Shown here in pieces: positions 54,051 to 62,184 of a stretch of 64,000 bases of DNA. The position numbers and the translations under genes were made by a program. Each line of letters opens with the position of its first letter. Within the stretch, counting starts at the first letter, position 1. The notes beneath the pieces were generated by a model, which worked only from the letters and a program-made list of their open reading frames with translations, was not told the DNA's origin and made no database searches. Source of the stretch: Sphingomonas faeni (GTDB taxonomy: Bacteria; Pseudomonadota; Alphaproteobacteria; Sphingomonadales; Sphingomonadaceae); contig NZ_QAYE01000004.1 in assembly GCF_003053745.1 (NCBI RefSeq), forward strand, positions 1-64,000, written 5' to 3'.

Positions 54051-54082
54051 AAAAAGGGCGGCCCCGCAGGACCGCCCTTTTT
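54051..54082. terminator. Bidirectional intrinsic terminator
   Basis: AAAAAGGGCGGCCC and GGACCGCCCTTTTT form a stem of about 13 bp with one mismatch and a 3-nt loop, with A-run and T-run on both sides. It separates the S9 peptidase (plus) from rpsD (minus), which converge here. Confidence 0.9.
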
Positions 54083-54105
54083 CGTATAACAGTCGTACCG
54101 AGATA

Positions 54106-54720
54106 TCAGCGCGAGTAGAACTCGACGACCAGATTCGGCTCCATCTTCACCGGGTAAGGCACTTCGTCGAGCGTCGGGACGCGCGTGAAGGTGACCTTGG
54201 CCGCGCCGTCGGTGGCGACGTAGTCGGGGATCTCGCGTTCGGCGAGGCTCTGGGCTTCCATGACCAGCGCCATTTCCTGCGCCTTCGAACCCAGCGTGAT
54301 CTCGTCGCCGACGAAGCAGCGACGCGAGGCGATGTTGCACTTCACGCCGTTGACGCGGATGTGGCCGTGCGAAACGATCTGGCGCGCCGCGAAGATCGTC
54401 GGCGCGAACTTGGCGCGGTAGACGATCATGTCGAGGCGCTGCTCGAGCAGGCCGATCAGGTTCTGCGAGGTATCGCCCTTCAGACGCGCAGCCTCATGGT
54501 AGCACGCACGGAACTGCTTCTCGGTCACGTCGCCGTAATAGCCCTTGAGCTTCTGCTTGGCGCGCAGCTGGATACCGAAATCGCTGACCTTGCCCTTGCG
54601 GCGCTGGCCGTGCTGGCCCGGGCCGTATTCACGCTTGTTGACGGGCGACTTGGGACGACCCCAGATGTTCTCACCCATGCGGCGATCGAGTTTGTACTTC
54701 GCGCTTTGACGCTTCGACAT
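54106..54720 (-). CDS. rpsD: 30S ribosomal protein S4
   Basis: Primary 16S-binding assembly protein and, in many bacteria, a translational autoregulator. 204 residues from the ATG at 54720 ([20 protein letters not shown]). S4 domain [20 protein letters not shown] with [16 protein letters not shown]. Expected length. Upstream frame extension to 54873 is spurious. Confidence 0.98.
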   Translation of the reverse strand: MSKRQSAKYKLDRRMGENIWGRPKSPVNKREYGPGQHGQRRKGKVSDFGIQLRAKQKLKGYYGDVTEKQFRACYHEAARLKGDTSQNLIGLLEQRLDMIVYRAKFAPTIFAARQIVSHGHIRVNGVKCNIASRRCFVGDEITLGSKAQEMALVMEAQSLAEREIPDYVATDGAAKVTFTRVPTLDEVPYPVKMEPNLVVEFYSR

Positions 54721-54911
54721 AGTAAGTCCTTGGCAAATGCTAACAACGTTGTTCCCGGTATCGCTCTGCTGGCTGTACGAGACGGATGTCCAGACAGGGC
54801 AGGGCCACCGCTTCACCGGGGTGCAGGGCCATTGCGAAGGCGGGCGCCTAGACGGGGGGCGGTCCAGAGTCAAGCTGGACAGGCCGGATGGGGCTCGGCA
54901 AGAGACGGCGC

Positions 54912-55211
54912 ATGACCATTCTCCCGGGCCCAGATTGCACCACCATGACCGACGTCCGCGCAGGCGTCGACGCGCTCGACCGCGACTTGGTCGCTCTCCT
55001 CGCCAAGCGGTTCGCCTACATGGACGCCGCCGCGCGGATCAAGCCCGAGCGCGGGCATGTCCGCGACGAGGCGCGGAAGACGCAGGTGATCGACAACGCG
55101 CGGGCTGAGGCGGTGAAGCTTGGGGTGCCGGACGCGGTGGTCGCGGAACTTTGGGAAACTCTAGTCGAAGCCTCGATCGCGTATGAATTGGTCGCGTTCG
55201 ACCGCCGCTAG
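54912..55211 (+). CDS. Chorismate mutase (AroQ class)
   Basis: 99 residues from the ATG at 54912 (AAGAGACGG upstream); 54945 would give the more usual 88-residue start. Helical AroQ fold: [20 protein letters not shown] with the active-site Arg/Lys pattern, [20 protein letters not shown], and [14 protein letters not shown]. Converts chorismate to prephenate for Phe/Tyr. Divergent from rpsD. Confidence 0.9.
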   Translation: MTILPGPDCTTMTDVRAGVDALDRDLVALLAKRFAYMDAAARIKPERGHVRDEARKTQVIDNARAEAVKLGVPDAVVAELWETLVEASIAYELVAFDRR

Positions 55212-55221
55212 GATAACGCAC

Positions 55222-55326
55222 TCCCCACCCTGGAAGGGAGGGGTTGGGGGTGGGTCGGCCCGTAGCTGCCGCCACGCCCACCAAATAGCCGACCCACCCC
55301 CGGCCCCTCCCTTCCAGGGAGGGGGG
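55222..55326. repeat. Paired palindromic element, family E
   Basis: Left arm CCCACCCTGGAAGGGAGGGG then GGGGGTGGGTCGGCC; right arm GCCGACCCACCCCCGGCCCC then TCCCTTCCAGGGAGGG. Near-copy of 49180-49283 and, like it, placed between convergent genes (chorismate mutase and trmJ). Confidence 0.92.
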
Positions 55327-55353
55327 AAGAGGTACGCCTATTTGGGAAGGGAC

Positions 55354-56580
55354 TCAGGCCCGCGGCCTCTTCCCCGCCAGCGACGACAGGACCCCGCGGA
55401 GAGTCCGGACCTCCTGACTCGACCAGCCCGGCTTGGTTAGCAACGTGCGCAGAGTCCGCCGCGTCGACTGCATCTTGTCGGGCAGGTGGAAGAATCCCGC
55501 GCCCATCAGCATCGCATCGAGCTGCCCGATCATCCCGTCGAGCTCCTCCTGCGGCGCAGGCGGCATGATCGGGTTGATCGACGGCTGCGACAGTTCGCGT
55601 TCGGCGGTGAGGCCCTTGGACCATTCATACGCGACCAGGATCACCGCCTGGGCGAGGTTGAGCGAGCCGAACTCCGGATTGATCGGCACCGTGATGATCG
55701 TGCGCGCGACCGCGACGTCGTCGGTTTCGAGGCCGGAACGCTCGGGCCCGAACAGGATCGCGGAACGGCCGGGGGCGGCGTGGATCTCGGTCGACGCCTG
55801 CTCCGGGGTGACGACGGGCTTGGTCACGCCGCGCTTGCGGACGGTGGTGGCGAAGACCTGCGCGCAGTCGGCGGTGGCGGCGGCGACGCTGTCGTAGACC
55901 TTTGCGTTTTGGAGGACGATGTCGGCACCGCTGGCGGCGGGACCGGCTGAGGGGTTGGGCCAGCCGTCCCGCGGGGAGACTAGCCGCATTTCGGTGAGGC
56001 CGAAGTTCAGCATGGCGCGCGCGGCCTTGCCGATGTTCTCGCCGAGTTGGGGGCGGACGAGAACAATGACGGGAGGTGGAGCGCCAACCGCCCCATCGCC
56101 ATCCGCAAGCACATCGCTGTCCACAGCCGCGTCCGTACCAATCATGTTTTCGTCAATCACGTCGCCAAATCCACCAATCTCGCCAAGCTCACCAAAGTCG
56201 TCCGGCTCGGCCAATCTACTTTGCTCAGCCAAATCATCCCGCTCATCCACCCCACCCCGTTCGTCCTGAGTAGGGGCTGAGCGAAGCCGAAGACCCGTAT
56301 CGAAGGATTTGCGCGAGAGTAAGCGCACCGCGTCCCAATCCCCCGCTGCCAGCGCTTCCTTCTTCGCCCGCGTCCAGCCTTTCAGCTGACGCTCGGCCTC
56401 CAGTGCCTCGATCCTGCTCGGGAAATCCTGCGACCACATCAGCGTAACGGGGCGCCGATTGTGGGTGTATCCGGGGAGTTCACCGTGCTGGTGCTGCGCG
56501 ATGCGGCGTTCGAGCGAATCGGTGTGGCCGATGTAGTAGCTGCCGTCTGAACAGCGCAGCATGTAGGCGTAAAAGCTCAT
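55354..56580 (-). CDS. trmJ: Fusion of GIY-YIG nuclease domain and TrmJ-type tRNA methyltransferase
   Basis: 408-residue continuous frame. Residues 1-91 are a complete GIY-YIG domain of the YhbQ/UPF0213 kind (YAYMLRCSDGSYYIGHT, Arg-rich helix, catalytic Glu in EALEAERQLKGW). Residues 92-110 (SFDTGLRLRSAPTQDERGG) are the translation of an inverted repeat. Residues 111-166 are an acidic linker, and 167 onward is a SPOUT TrmJ (VIVLVRPQLGENIGKAARAM, LFGPERSGLETDDV, INPEFGSLNLAQAVIL), which 2'-O-methylates tRNA position 32. ATG 56145 or GTG 56112 could start TrmJ alone. AAGGA of the right-hand repeat is the likely Shine-Dalgarno sequence of the fusion. Confidence 0.88.
   Translation of the reverse strand: MSFYAYMLRCSDGSYYIGHTDSLERRIAQHQHGELPGYTHNRRPVTLMWSQDFPSRIEALEAERQLKGWTRAKKEALAAGDWDAVRLLSRKSFDTGLRLRSAPTQDERGGVDERDDLAEQSRLAEPDDFGELGEIGGFGDVIDENMIGTDAAVDSDVLADGDGAVGAPPPVIVLVRPQLGENIGKAARAMLNFGLTEMRLVSPRDGWPNPSAGPAASGADIVLQNAKVYDSVAAATADCAQVFATTVRKRGVTKPVVTPEQASTEIHAAPGRSAILFGPERSGLETDDVAVARTIITVPINPEFGSLNLAQAVILVAYEWSKGLTAERELSQPSINPIMPPAPQEELDGMIGQLDAMLMGAGFFHLPDKMQSTRRTLRTLLTKPGWSSQEVRTLRGVLSSLAGKRPRA
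56248..56306 (-). repeat. Left inverted repeat of the GIY-YIG unit (family F)
   Basis: CACCCCACCCCGTTCGTCCT ... CCCGTATCGAAGGA on the plus strand. It is inverted relative to 56589-56646, with the same inner end TCGAAGGA. Read in frame on the minus strand as the end of the GIY-YIG domain and the linker to TrmJ. Confidence 0.92.
56308..56580 (-). mobile_element. GIY-YIG domain filling the space between inverted repeats (candidate mobile unit)
   Basis: The 283-bp interval between the two family F repeats contains nothing but the 91 codons of a GIY-YIG domain plus its ribosome-binding region. Repeat-gene-repeat with inverted termini is the plan of an insertion sequence, but with a GIY-YIG endonuclease instead of a transposase. 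Mobility is an inference; no target-site duplication is evident. Confidence 0.45.
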
Positions 56581-56588
56581 GCAACCTG

Positions 56589-56646
56589 TCCTTCGATACG
56601 GGCCTTCGCCGAGCTCAGTCCCTACTCAGGACGAACGGGAGTGGTG
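56589..56646 (+). repeat. Right inverted repeat of the GIY-YIG unit (family F)
   Basis: TCCTTCGATACGGGCCTTCG ... CAGGACGAACGGGAGTGGTG. Its reverse complement aligns with 56248-56306 over the whole length with few mismatches. On the minus strand its last bases (CGAAGGA) end 8 nt before the ATG at 56580 and form the Shine-Dalgarno sequence. Confidence 0.92.
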
Positions 56647-56728
56647 AGATGTGTCGATAGGGTAAGTGCTACGTTCTTGCCAGCAAAGGGCATCCCAAGC
56701 GCATATCGAAGGACAGCTACGGCCCAAC

Positions 56729-57193
56729 TCACTCCGCCCGGCCAACTTCCTCCACACTCCCGGCAAAAGCCTCGAAGTCCTTCGCCTCGCTGAAGTCCCG
56801 ATAAACACTAGCAAACCGGATATACGCCACCGAATCGAGCCCCTTGAGCCCGTCCATCACCATCTCACCGATCCGCTTCGACGTGACGTCGTTCTCGCCT
56901 AGCGTCTCCAGCCGCCGCTGGATCCCGCTCACCAGTTTCTCGATCCGCCCAGCCTCGATCGCCCGTTTCCGCGTCGCGATCGACAGCGACCTGAGCAGCT
57001 TCTCCCGATCGAACGGCTCTCTCCGCCCCTCGCTCTTCAACACGAACAGCTCGCGCAACTGGATGCGCTCGAACGTCGTGAAACGCGCCGCGCACCCCTC
57101 GCACTGTCGCCGGCGTCGGATCGCCGCCCCGTCTTCGGTGGGGCGGCTGTCCTTTACCTGGCTGTCTTCATGTCCGCAGAAGGGGCAGCGCAT
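56729..57193 (-). CDS. nrdR: Transcriptional repressor NrdR
   Basis: Represses ribonucleotide reductase operons in response to ATP/dATP. 154 residues: N-terminal zinc ribbon ([20 protein letters not shown] ... [13 protein letters not shown], four Cys) and ATP-cone ([20 protein letters not shown]). ATG at 57193 adjoins the stop of the small upstream gene. No nrd genes occur in this window. Confidence 0.97.
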   Translation of the reverse strand: MRCPFCGHEDSQVKDSRPTEDGAAIRRRRQCEGCAARFTTFERIQLRELFVLKSEGRREPFDREKLLRSLSIATRKRAIEAGRIEKLVSGIQRRLETLGENDVTSKRIGEMVMDGLKGLDSVAYIRFASVYRDFSEAKDFEAFAGSVEEVGRAE

Positions 57194-57373
57194 TCAGACC
57201 TTCTTCTTGCCCTTGTAGTACGCGTAGCCCGCGCCCGCGAGTGCGCCGAAGATCGGGCCGACGATCGGCACCGGGATCGCGACGACCGCGCCGAGTGCGC
57301 TCCACTTGGCCATGCTCTTGCCGAGGCCGGGCGTTGCCTTGATGTCGTTCTGAACGTCGTCGAACTTCGACAT
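57194..57373 (-). CDS. Small membrane protein of unknown function
   Basis: 59 residues from the ATG at 57373: charged N-terminus (MSKFDDVQNDIKATPGLGKS), a glycine-rich hydrophobic segment (LGAVVAIPVPIVGPIFGALA) that could be one TM helix or a hairpin, and a Lys-rich end. Tightly packed between glyA (5 nt) and nrdR (0 nt), so very likely real and co-expressed. Family not recognised. Confidence 0.75.
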   Translation of the reverse strand: MSKFDDVQNDIKATPGLGKSMAKWSALGAVVAIPVPIVGPIFGALAGAGYAYYKGKKKV

Positions 57374-57378
57374 GCTAC

Positions 57379-58689
57379 TTATCCTTGATAGATCGGGAAG
57401 CGCGCGCACAGTGCACGAACACGCGTCCGAACGTCCGCCTCGACTTCCGGGTCCCCATGCTCGCCCTTTTTCGCGAGGCCGTCCAGCACGTCGGCGACCA
57501 TGTTGCCGATCTCGCGGAACTCCGCCGGGCCGAAGCCACGCGTCGTACCTGCGGGCGAGCCAACGCGGATGCCGCTGGTCTTGACCGGCGGCAGCGGATC
57601 GTTGGGGATGCCGTTCTTGTTGCAGGTGATCCCCGCGCGCTCGAGCGCCTCGTCCGCATCGCGCCCGGTGATGCCCAGCGGCGTGAGGTCGATCAGCGCG
57701 AGATGCGTGTCGGTGCCGCCCGAGACCACGTCCGAACCGCGTTCCTTGAGCGTCGCCGCCAGAACCTTCGCGTTCTCGACGACCGCGGCGATGTAGCTCT
57801 TGAAGTCAGGCTGCAGCGCCTCGCCGAACGCGACCGCCTTCGCCGCGATCACGTGCATCAGCGGCCCGCCCTGAAGCCCCGGGAACACTGCCGAGTTGAT
57901 CTTCTTCGCTACGCCCTCGTCATTGGTCATGATCATGCCACCGCGCGGGCCCCGCAGAGTCTTGTGCGTGGTGGTGGTCACGACATGCGCGTGGCCGAAC
58001 GGCGTCGGGTGCAGGCCCGCTGCGACGATCCCGGCGAAATGCGCCATGTCGACCATGAAATACGCGCCGACCTTGTCCGCGATCGCGCGGAACTTCGCGA
58101 AGTCGATGACGCGGGGATAGGCCGAGCCACCCGCGATGATCAATTTCGGCTGATGCTCGACCGCCAGCGCCTCGACCTGATCGTAGTCGATCAGGTGCGT
58201 GGTCGCGTCGACGCCGTACTGAACCGCGTTGAACCACTTGCCCGACATCGCCGGCTTCGCGCCATGCGTCAGGTGACCGCCCGCATCGAGGCTCATGCCG
58301 AGGATCGTGTCGCCCGGCTTGACCAGCGCCAGCATCACCGCGCCGTTCGCCTGCGCGCCCGAATGCGGCTGAACATTGACGAACCCGCAGCCGAAGATCT
58401 GCTTGGCGCGCTCGATCGCCAGCGTCTCGACCGTGTCCGACGGCGCGCAGCCCTGGTAATAGCGCTTGCCCGGATAGCCTTCCGCGTACTTGTTCGTGAA
58501 CACCGAACCCTGCGCCTCGAGCACCGCCTTCGAGACGATGTTCTCCGACGCGATCAGCTCAATCTGCGTCTGCTCGCGCTCGAGTTCGGCAGCCACGCCG
58601 GCGAATACGGCAGCGTCTGCATCGGCCAGGCCGCGCGTGAAAAAGCCATCGGGCTGGACGTCGTGGAGTTCGCGGGGCTGAGTGCTCAT
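57379..58689 (-). CDS. glyA: Serine hydroxymethyltransferase
   Basis: PLP enzyme interconverting serine and glycine with tetrahydrofolate. 436 residues from the ATG at 58689: [41 protein letters not shown] lysine in [14 protein letters not shown], and the C-terminal [19 protein letters not shown] overlaps the rpiB stop (ATGA). Confidence 0.98.
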   Translation of the reverse strand: MSTQPRELHDVQPDGFFTRGLADADAAVFAGVAAELEREQTQIELIASENIVSKAVLEAQGSVFTNKYAEGYPGKRYYQGCAPSDTVETLAIERAKQIFGCGFVNVQPHSGAQANGAVMLALVKPGDTILGMSLDAGGHLTHGAKPAMSGKWFNAVQYGVDATTHLIDYDQVEALAVEHQPKLIIAGGSAYPRVIDFAKFRAIADKVGAYFMVDMAHFAGIVAAGLHPTPFGHAHVVTTTTHKTLRGPRGGMIMTNDEGVAKKINSAVFPGLQGGPLMHVIAAKAVAFGEALQPDFKSYIAAVVENAKVLAATLKERGSDVVSGGTDTHLALIDLTPLGITGRDADEALERAGITCNKNGIPNDPLPPVKTSGIRVGSPAGTTRGFGPAEFREIGNMVADVLDGLAKKGEHGDPEVEADVRTRVRALCARFPIYQG

Positions 58690-59120
58690 GCGGGGACCTT
58701 TAACTTGTCGACACGGAGTTGATGACGACCGCCGGCGAAATCGGCGGACAGGAAAGCTTCGACGCACGCCTTGGCCATTTCCTCGCCGATCAGGCGCGCG
58801 CCCATCGCGATGGCGTTGGCGTCGTTGTGGATGCGCGCGAGGCTCGCCGACAGCGGTTCGGACACGAGCGCGCAGCGGCAGGCGGGGTTGCGGTTGGCGG
58901 CGATCGAGATGCCGATCCCGGAGCCGCACAGCGCGATACCGCGCTCGGCGCTACCATCGGCGATCGCTGACGCAAGCTTGAACCCATAGTCAGGATAATC
59001 GACGCTGGCGGTGCCCTCGGGCCCGAGATCGAGCACGTCATGCCCCGCCTCGCGCAGCCACGTGGCGAGCACCGCTTTCAACGAAACGGCGGCGTGATCG
59101 GACGCGATGGCGATGCGCAC
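58686..59120 (-). CDS. rpiB: Ribose-5-phosphate isomerase B
   Basis: Interconverts ribose 5-phosphate and ribulose 5-phosphate. 144 residues from the GTG at 59120 ([20 protein letters not shown]). Active-site segments [17 protein letters not shown] with the catalytic Cys, and [18 protein letters not shown]. First gene of rpiB-glyA-small ORF-nrdR-(GIY-YIG)trmJ. Confidence 0.95.
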   Translation of the reverse strand: MRIAIASDHAAVSLKAVLATWLREAGHDVLDLGPEGTASVDYPDYGFKLASAIADGSAERGIALCGSGIGISIAANRNPACRCALVSEPLSASLARIHNDANAIAMGARLIGEEMAKACVEAFLSADFAGGRHQLRVDKLKVPA

Positions 59121-59230
59121 CTGGCGTAATCCTGTGACGGGAGATCGGGTGCCCAGCCCCTTACCCACCCAAGCCGGAATTTGCCACACCTGTTCGCGGG
59201 TCGTGATGGACGACGGCATCCCATTTCACC

Positions 59231-59315
59231 CCGTCATCCTGACGAAAGTCAGGACCCAGGGCTACAAAGCGCAGTTCTACGTTACTCTGGGTCCTGACTT
59301 TCGTCAGGATGACGG
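59231..59315. repeat. 85-bp paired palindromic element, family B
   Basis: Arms CCGTCATCCTGACGAAAGTC and GACTTTCGTCAGGATGACGG. On the minus strand the spacer starts CCCAGAGTAACGTAGAAC, comparable to the 13441 copy. It lies in the divergent rpiB/lipoprotein intergenic region, ending 43 nt before the lipoprotein start. Confidence 0.9.
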
Positions 59316-59358
59316 AGCACAATGCGCGCTCGTTCGACCGCGCAAAAGGAGAAGCGCC

Positions 59359-59784
59359 ATGAAAGCCCTCACGCTGCTCGCCGCCGCCGCGCTGACCGCC
59401 TGCTCAGGCCCGGCCCCCGATACCTCCAGCGACGGCAACATGACGTCCGCCGGATCGGTCGAACGCAAGGTTGCCGCTCCCAAGCCTAAACCGGCGCCCG
59501 ACTACACCGGTCGCTGGATCGGCGTCGAAGGCATGGTCCTCGACGTCGCCCCGACCGCCACCGCCAGCCACTACGCGCTGACCATGCAGTGGGACCTCGA
59601 CAACAAGGGCAAATTCGACGGCATCGCGACCGGCGACACGATAGCGTTCGATCGCGGTGGCATCCGCGAAACCCTGCGGCCGACCAACGGCGACGCGACC
59701 GGGCTCAAATACCTCGCCGGCAAAACCGATTGCCTTACCGTCAAGCCCGGCGAAGGCTATTGCCGCGACGGACTTAGCCGCTAG
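59359..59784 (+). CDS. Putative lipoprotein of unknown function
   Basis: 141 residues from the ATG at 59359 (AAAGGAGAA Shine-Dalgarno sequence). Lipobox ends at Cys15 (LTAC). Pro/Lys linker, then a small beta domain (YTGRWIGVEGMVLDV ... HYALTMQWDLDN) with two cysteines near the end (KTDCLTVKPGEGYCRD). Family not recognised. 10 nt before the sigma-factor start, so probably co-transcribed. Confidence 0.78.
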   Translation: MKALTLLAAAALTACSGPAPDTSSDGNMTSAGSVERKVAAPKPKPAPDYTGRWIGVEGMVLDVAPTATASHYALTMQWDLDNKGKFDGIATGDTIAFDRGGIRETLRPTNGDATGLKYLAGKTDCLTVKPGEGYCRDGLSR

Positions 59785-59794
59785 GTTCCCGCCC

Positions 59795-60364
59795 GTGACT
59801 ATCGCACATGCCAACGCCGACGCCGCCCGCGCGCACCTTTCCGAAGTGCTCCTGCGCACCGGCCAGGAGGACCGCGACGCGTTTCGCGAACTCTATACGC
59901 TGACCAGCGCGAAGCTTTTCGGCATCACCCACCGTATCTGTGGCAACGCCCAAGCCGCGGAGGATGTGCTGCACGAGGTCTATCTCACGATCTGGAAACG
60001 CGCCGGTGCCTGGGAACCCGGCCGCGCGAGCCCGATAACCTGGTTGGCGACGATCGCGCGCAACCGCGCCATCGACTGGCAGCGCGCGCAAGGCGTCCGC
60101 CGCACGAGCCCGCTCGACGACGCGCCCGACATCGCCGATCCCGGCGAAGGCGCCGAGGCGGGAATGCTGGCGAGCGAATCGTCGCGCGAACTGATCGAGT
60201 GCCTGAACGGCCTCGAACCGCAACAGCGCGACGCGATCCGTACCGCGTTCTTCGACGGCATCACCTACGCCGAACTCGCGATCAAGCGCGCCGTGCCGCT
60301 GGGCACGATGAAGAGTTGGGTCCGCCGCGGCCTCGCCCGCCTGAAGGATTGCCTTGATGGTTGA
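59795..60364 (+). CDS. ECF-type RNA polymerase sigma factor
   Basis: 189 residues from the GTG at 59795. Sigma-70 region 2 (ITHRICGNAQAAEDVLHEVY, TWLATIARNRAIDWQR) and region 4 (LEPQQRDAIRTAFFDGITYA ... PLGTMKSWVRRGLARLK). It belongs to the SigK-like ECF group normally controlled by an RskA-type anti-sigma factor, which is the next gene, overlapping by 8 nt. Confidence 0.93.
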   Translation: MTIAHANADAARAHLSEVLLRTGQEDRDAFRELYTLTSAKLFGITHRICGNAQAAEDVLHEVYLTIWKRAGAWEPGRASPITWLATIARNRAIDWQRAQGVRRTSPLDDAPDIADPGEGAEAGMLASESSRELIECLNGLEPQQRDAIRTAFFDGITYAELAIKRAVPLGTMKSWVRRGLARLKDCLDG

Positions 60365-61079
60365 TCCAGCCACCGATACCGGCGTGCCTGAGGACGTTGC
60401 CGCCGCCGAACTCGCACTCGGCCTGCTCGAAGGCGAGGAACGCGGGGCAGCGCTGCGCCGCGTACTCGCCGAGCCCGGTTTCGCCGCGCAGGTCGAATGG
60501 TGGCGGTCGCGTCTGGCAGTCCTGTTCGACCTCTGGCCCGAACGCGCCGCGCCGCCGCATCTCGCCGCCCGGATCGAAGCCAGTCTCGACGGAACGCCAG
60601 CGAGTGCGCAAACAGGTCGCTTCGCTTGGCCGGCGCTCGCCGCCGTCACCAGCGCGATCGCCGCGTCGCTGTTGCTGTTCGTCATGGTCCGCCCGGAGCC
60701 GACCGTGCCCGTTTCGCAACCGATCGCCCCCTCAATACCGGCCGCGCGGCCGACCAGCGTGCTCGTTGCGATGCTCGGCGATGCGAAGTCGCCGGTTGCA
60801 GCAGTGTACGATCCCGCAAACGGCGGGCTCCGCGTCGCGGCAGGCCCCGGTGTTCCGGACGCCCGCGTCGCGCAGCTCTGGGTGATCGGCGGAGACGGCG
60901 TACCGCATTCGCTCGGCCTGCTCTCCGGCCGTCCGACCTCGCTCGCACCCAAGGGCGTCGATCGCGGTCGCATAGCGCCGGGCGCAACGCTCGCGATCTC
61001 TGTCGAACCGCTCGGCGGCTCGCCGACCGGCCTGCCGACCGGTCCGGTCGTCGCTACCGGCGTGGTCGCGCGCGTCTGA
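60357..61079 (+). CDS. RskA-type anti-sigma factor
   Basis: 240 residues from the ATG at 60357. N-terminal anti-sigma region (about 10-55: EDVAAAELALGLLEGEERGA), one helix (AVTSAIAASLLLFVMV, about 95-115), and a periplasmic anti-sigma-K domain (VYDPANGGLRVAAG, AQLWVIGGDGVPHSLGLLSG, AISVEPLGGSPTG). Membrane-bound inhibitor of the preceding sigma factor. Its inducing signal is unknown. Confidence 0.92.
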   Translation: MVDPATDTGVPEDVAAAELALGLLEGEERGAALRRVLAEPGFAAQVEWWRSRLAVLFDLWPERAAPPHLAARIEASLDGTPASAQTGRFAWPALAAVTSAIAASLLLFVMVRPEPTVPVSQPIAPSIPAARPTSVLVAMLGDAKSPVAAVYDPANGGLRVAAGPGVPDARVAQLWVIGGDGVPHSLGLLSGRPTSLAPKGVDRGRIAPGATLAISVEPLGGSPTGLPTGPVVATGVVARV

Positions 61080-61543
61080 TGACCAAGCGACCCGCCGCGA
61101 CCGGCGGCATCCCGCCGATCGCGCGCCTGCTCGGACTGAGCGGCCTCCTCCCGCAACTCGCGGCGGTCGCGCTGCTGCTGAGCGGCGACCCGCAAAGCCG
61201 GTTCTCGGCGCTGGCGATCGCCTACGCCTATGCCGCGATCATCCTGAGCTTCCTCGGCGGTCTCTGGTGGGGCCTCGCCGCACGCACCGACTCGCCGCCG
61301 CGCTGGCTCTGGTTCGCAAGCGTCGCCCCCTCGCTGATCGCACTGGTCACCGCCTGGCCCTGGATGGTCGGCCTGCGCTGGCCCGGCCCCTCGCTGGTAG
61401 TGCTCGGCATCAGCCTGATCGCCGCGCTGCTCGTCGACCGCGCACTGGTCAAAGCCGGCATCGCCCCACCCGGATGGATGGCCTTGCGCATACCCCTGTC
61501 GCTCGGCCTCGGCGTCCTGACGATGCTCGCCGCCGCGCTTTAG
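61079..61543 (+). CDS. DUF3429 domain-containing membrane protein
   Basis: 154 residues, about five hydrophobic segments, with the DUF3429 centre YAAIILSFLGGLWWGLA. ATG at 61079 overlaps the anti-sigma stop (TGATG), placing it in the same operon. Uncharacterised family; may be an envelope-stress target. Confidence 0.85.
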   Translation: MTKRPAATGGIPPIARLLGLSGLLPQLAAVALLLSGDPQSRFSALAIAYAYAAIILSFLGGLWWGLAARTDSPPRWLWFASVAPSLIALVTAWPWMVGLRWPGPSLVVLGISLIAALLVDRALVKAGIAPPGWMALRIPLSLGLGVLTMLAAAL

Positions 61544-61594
61544 GGCTGCGCCACGCGATTCGCGGGCTGGCTCGATTCATGGTACGAATCGGTC

Positions 61595-62152
61595 ATGAAT
61601 ACATCCGCCGCGAGTCTCCGCACCGATCGGCAGGAAAAGGCGCGTTTCACCACCGCCGAGTTCCTGCGCATGGGTGAGTCCGGCGCGTTCGACGACATGA
61701 AAGTCGAACTGGTCGAAGGGGAACTCGTCCGGATGAACCCGCCCCAGTTTGCGCACGCCTCGCGCCAAGCCAAGATAGCCATTCGCCTGTCGCGTCTATT
61801 TGCGGAGTCGAGAATCGTTGGCGAGGCCGGCGTCGATCTGGGTAACGATACGGTGCTTGGCTGCGACGTCGCAGTTCTACGCTCATCGGTGGAAGAAAAC
61901 CGCCTATTGCTCGCCGCCGACTTCCTGCTCGTCGTCGAAGTCGCGGAAACGTCGGTCGCGCGCGATACCACGATGAAGCGCTTCGCCTATGCGCGCGGCG
62001 GCATTCCGCACTACTGGGTGGTCGATGGAAACCGGTCCGTCGTCCATGTCTACGCCAACCCCTTGGAAGGCGATTACACGCGGTTCCATTCGGTAGGTTT
62101 CGGCGAAACACTAGACGTGCCGAGCACCGACGGCGCGATCACGATCGACTGA
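61595..62152 (+). CDS. Uma2 family (DUF820) putative endonuclease
   Basis: 185 residues with the PD-(D/E)XK-like Uma2 fold: VELVEGELVRMNPPQFAHAS, CDVAVLRSSVEENR, FLLVVEVAETSVARDTTMKR (D-x-V/V-E-V pattern with Lys) and GIPHYWVVDGNR. Usually abundant in cyanobacteria and often plasmid- or island-borne; biological role unknown. Stands alone between DUF3429 and hemA. Confidence 0.88.
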   Translation: MNTSAASLRTDRQEKARFTTAEFLRMGESGAFDDMKVELVEGELVRMNPPQFAHASRQAKIAIRLSRLFAESRIVGEAGVDLGNDTVLGCDVAVLRSSVEENRLLLAADFLLVVEVAETSVARDTTMKRFAYARGGIPHYWVVDGNRSVVHVYANPLEGDYTRFHSVGFGETLDVPSTDGAITID

Positions 62153-62184
62153 CCAGAGTTGCCCCGCAGTGAGCGAGGCCAGCC

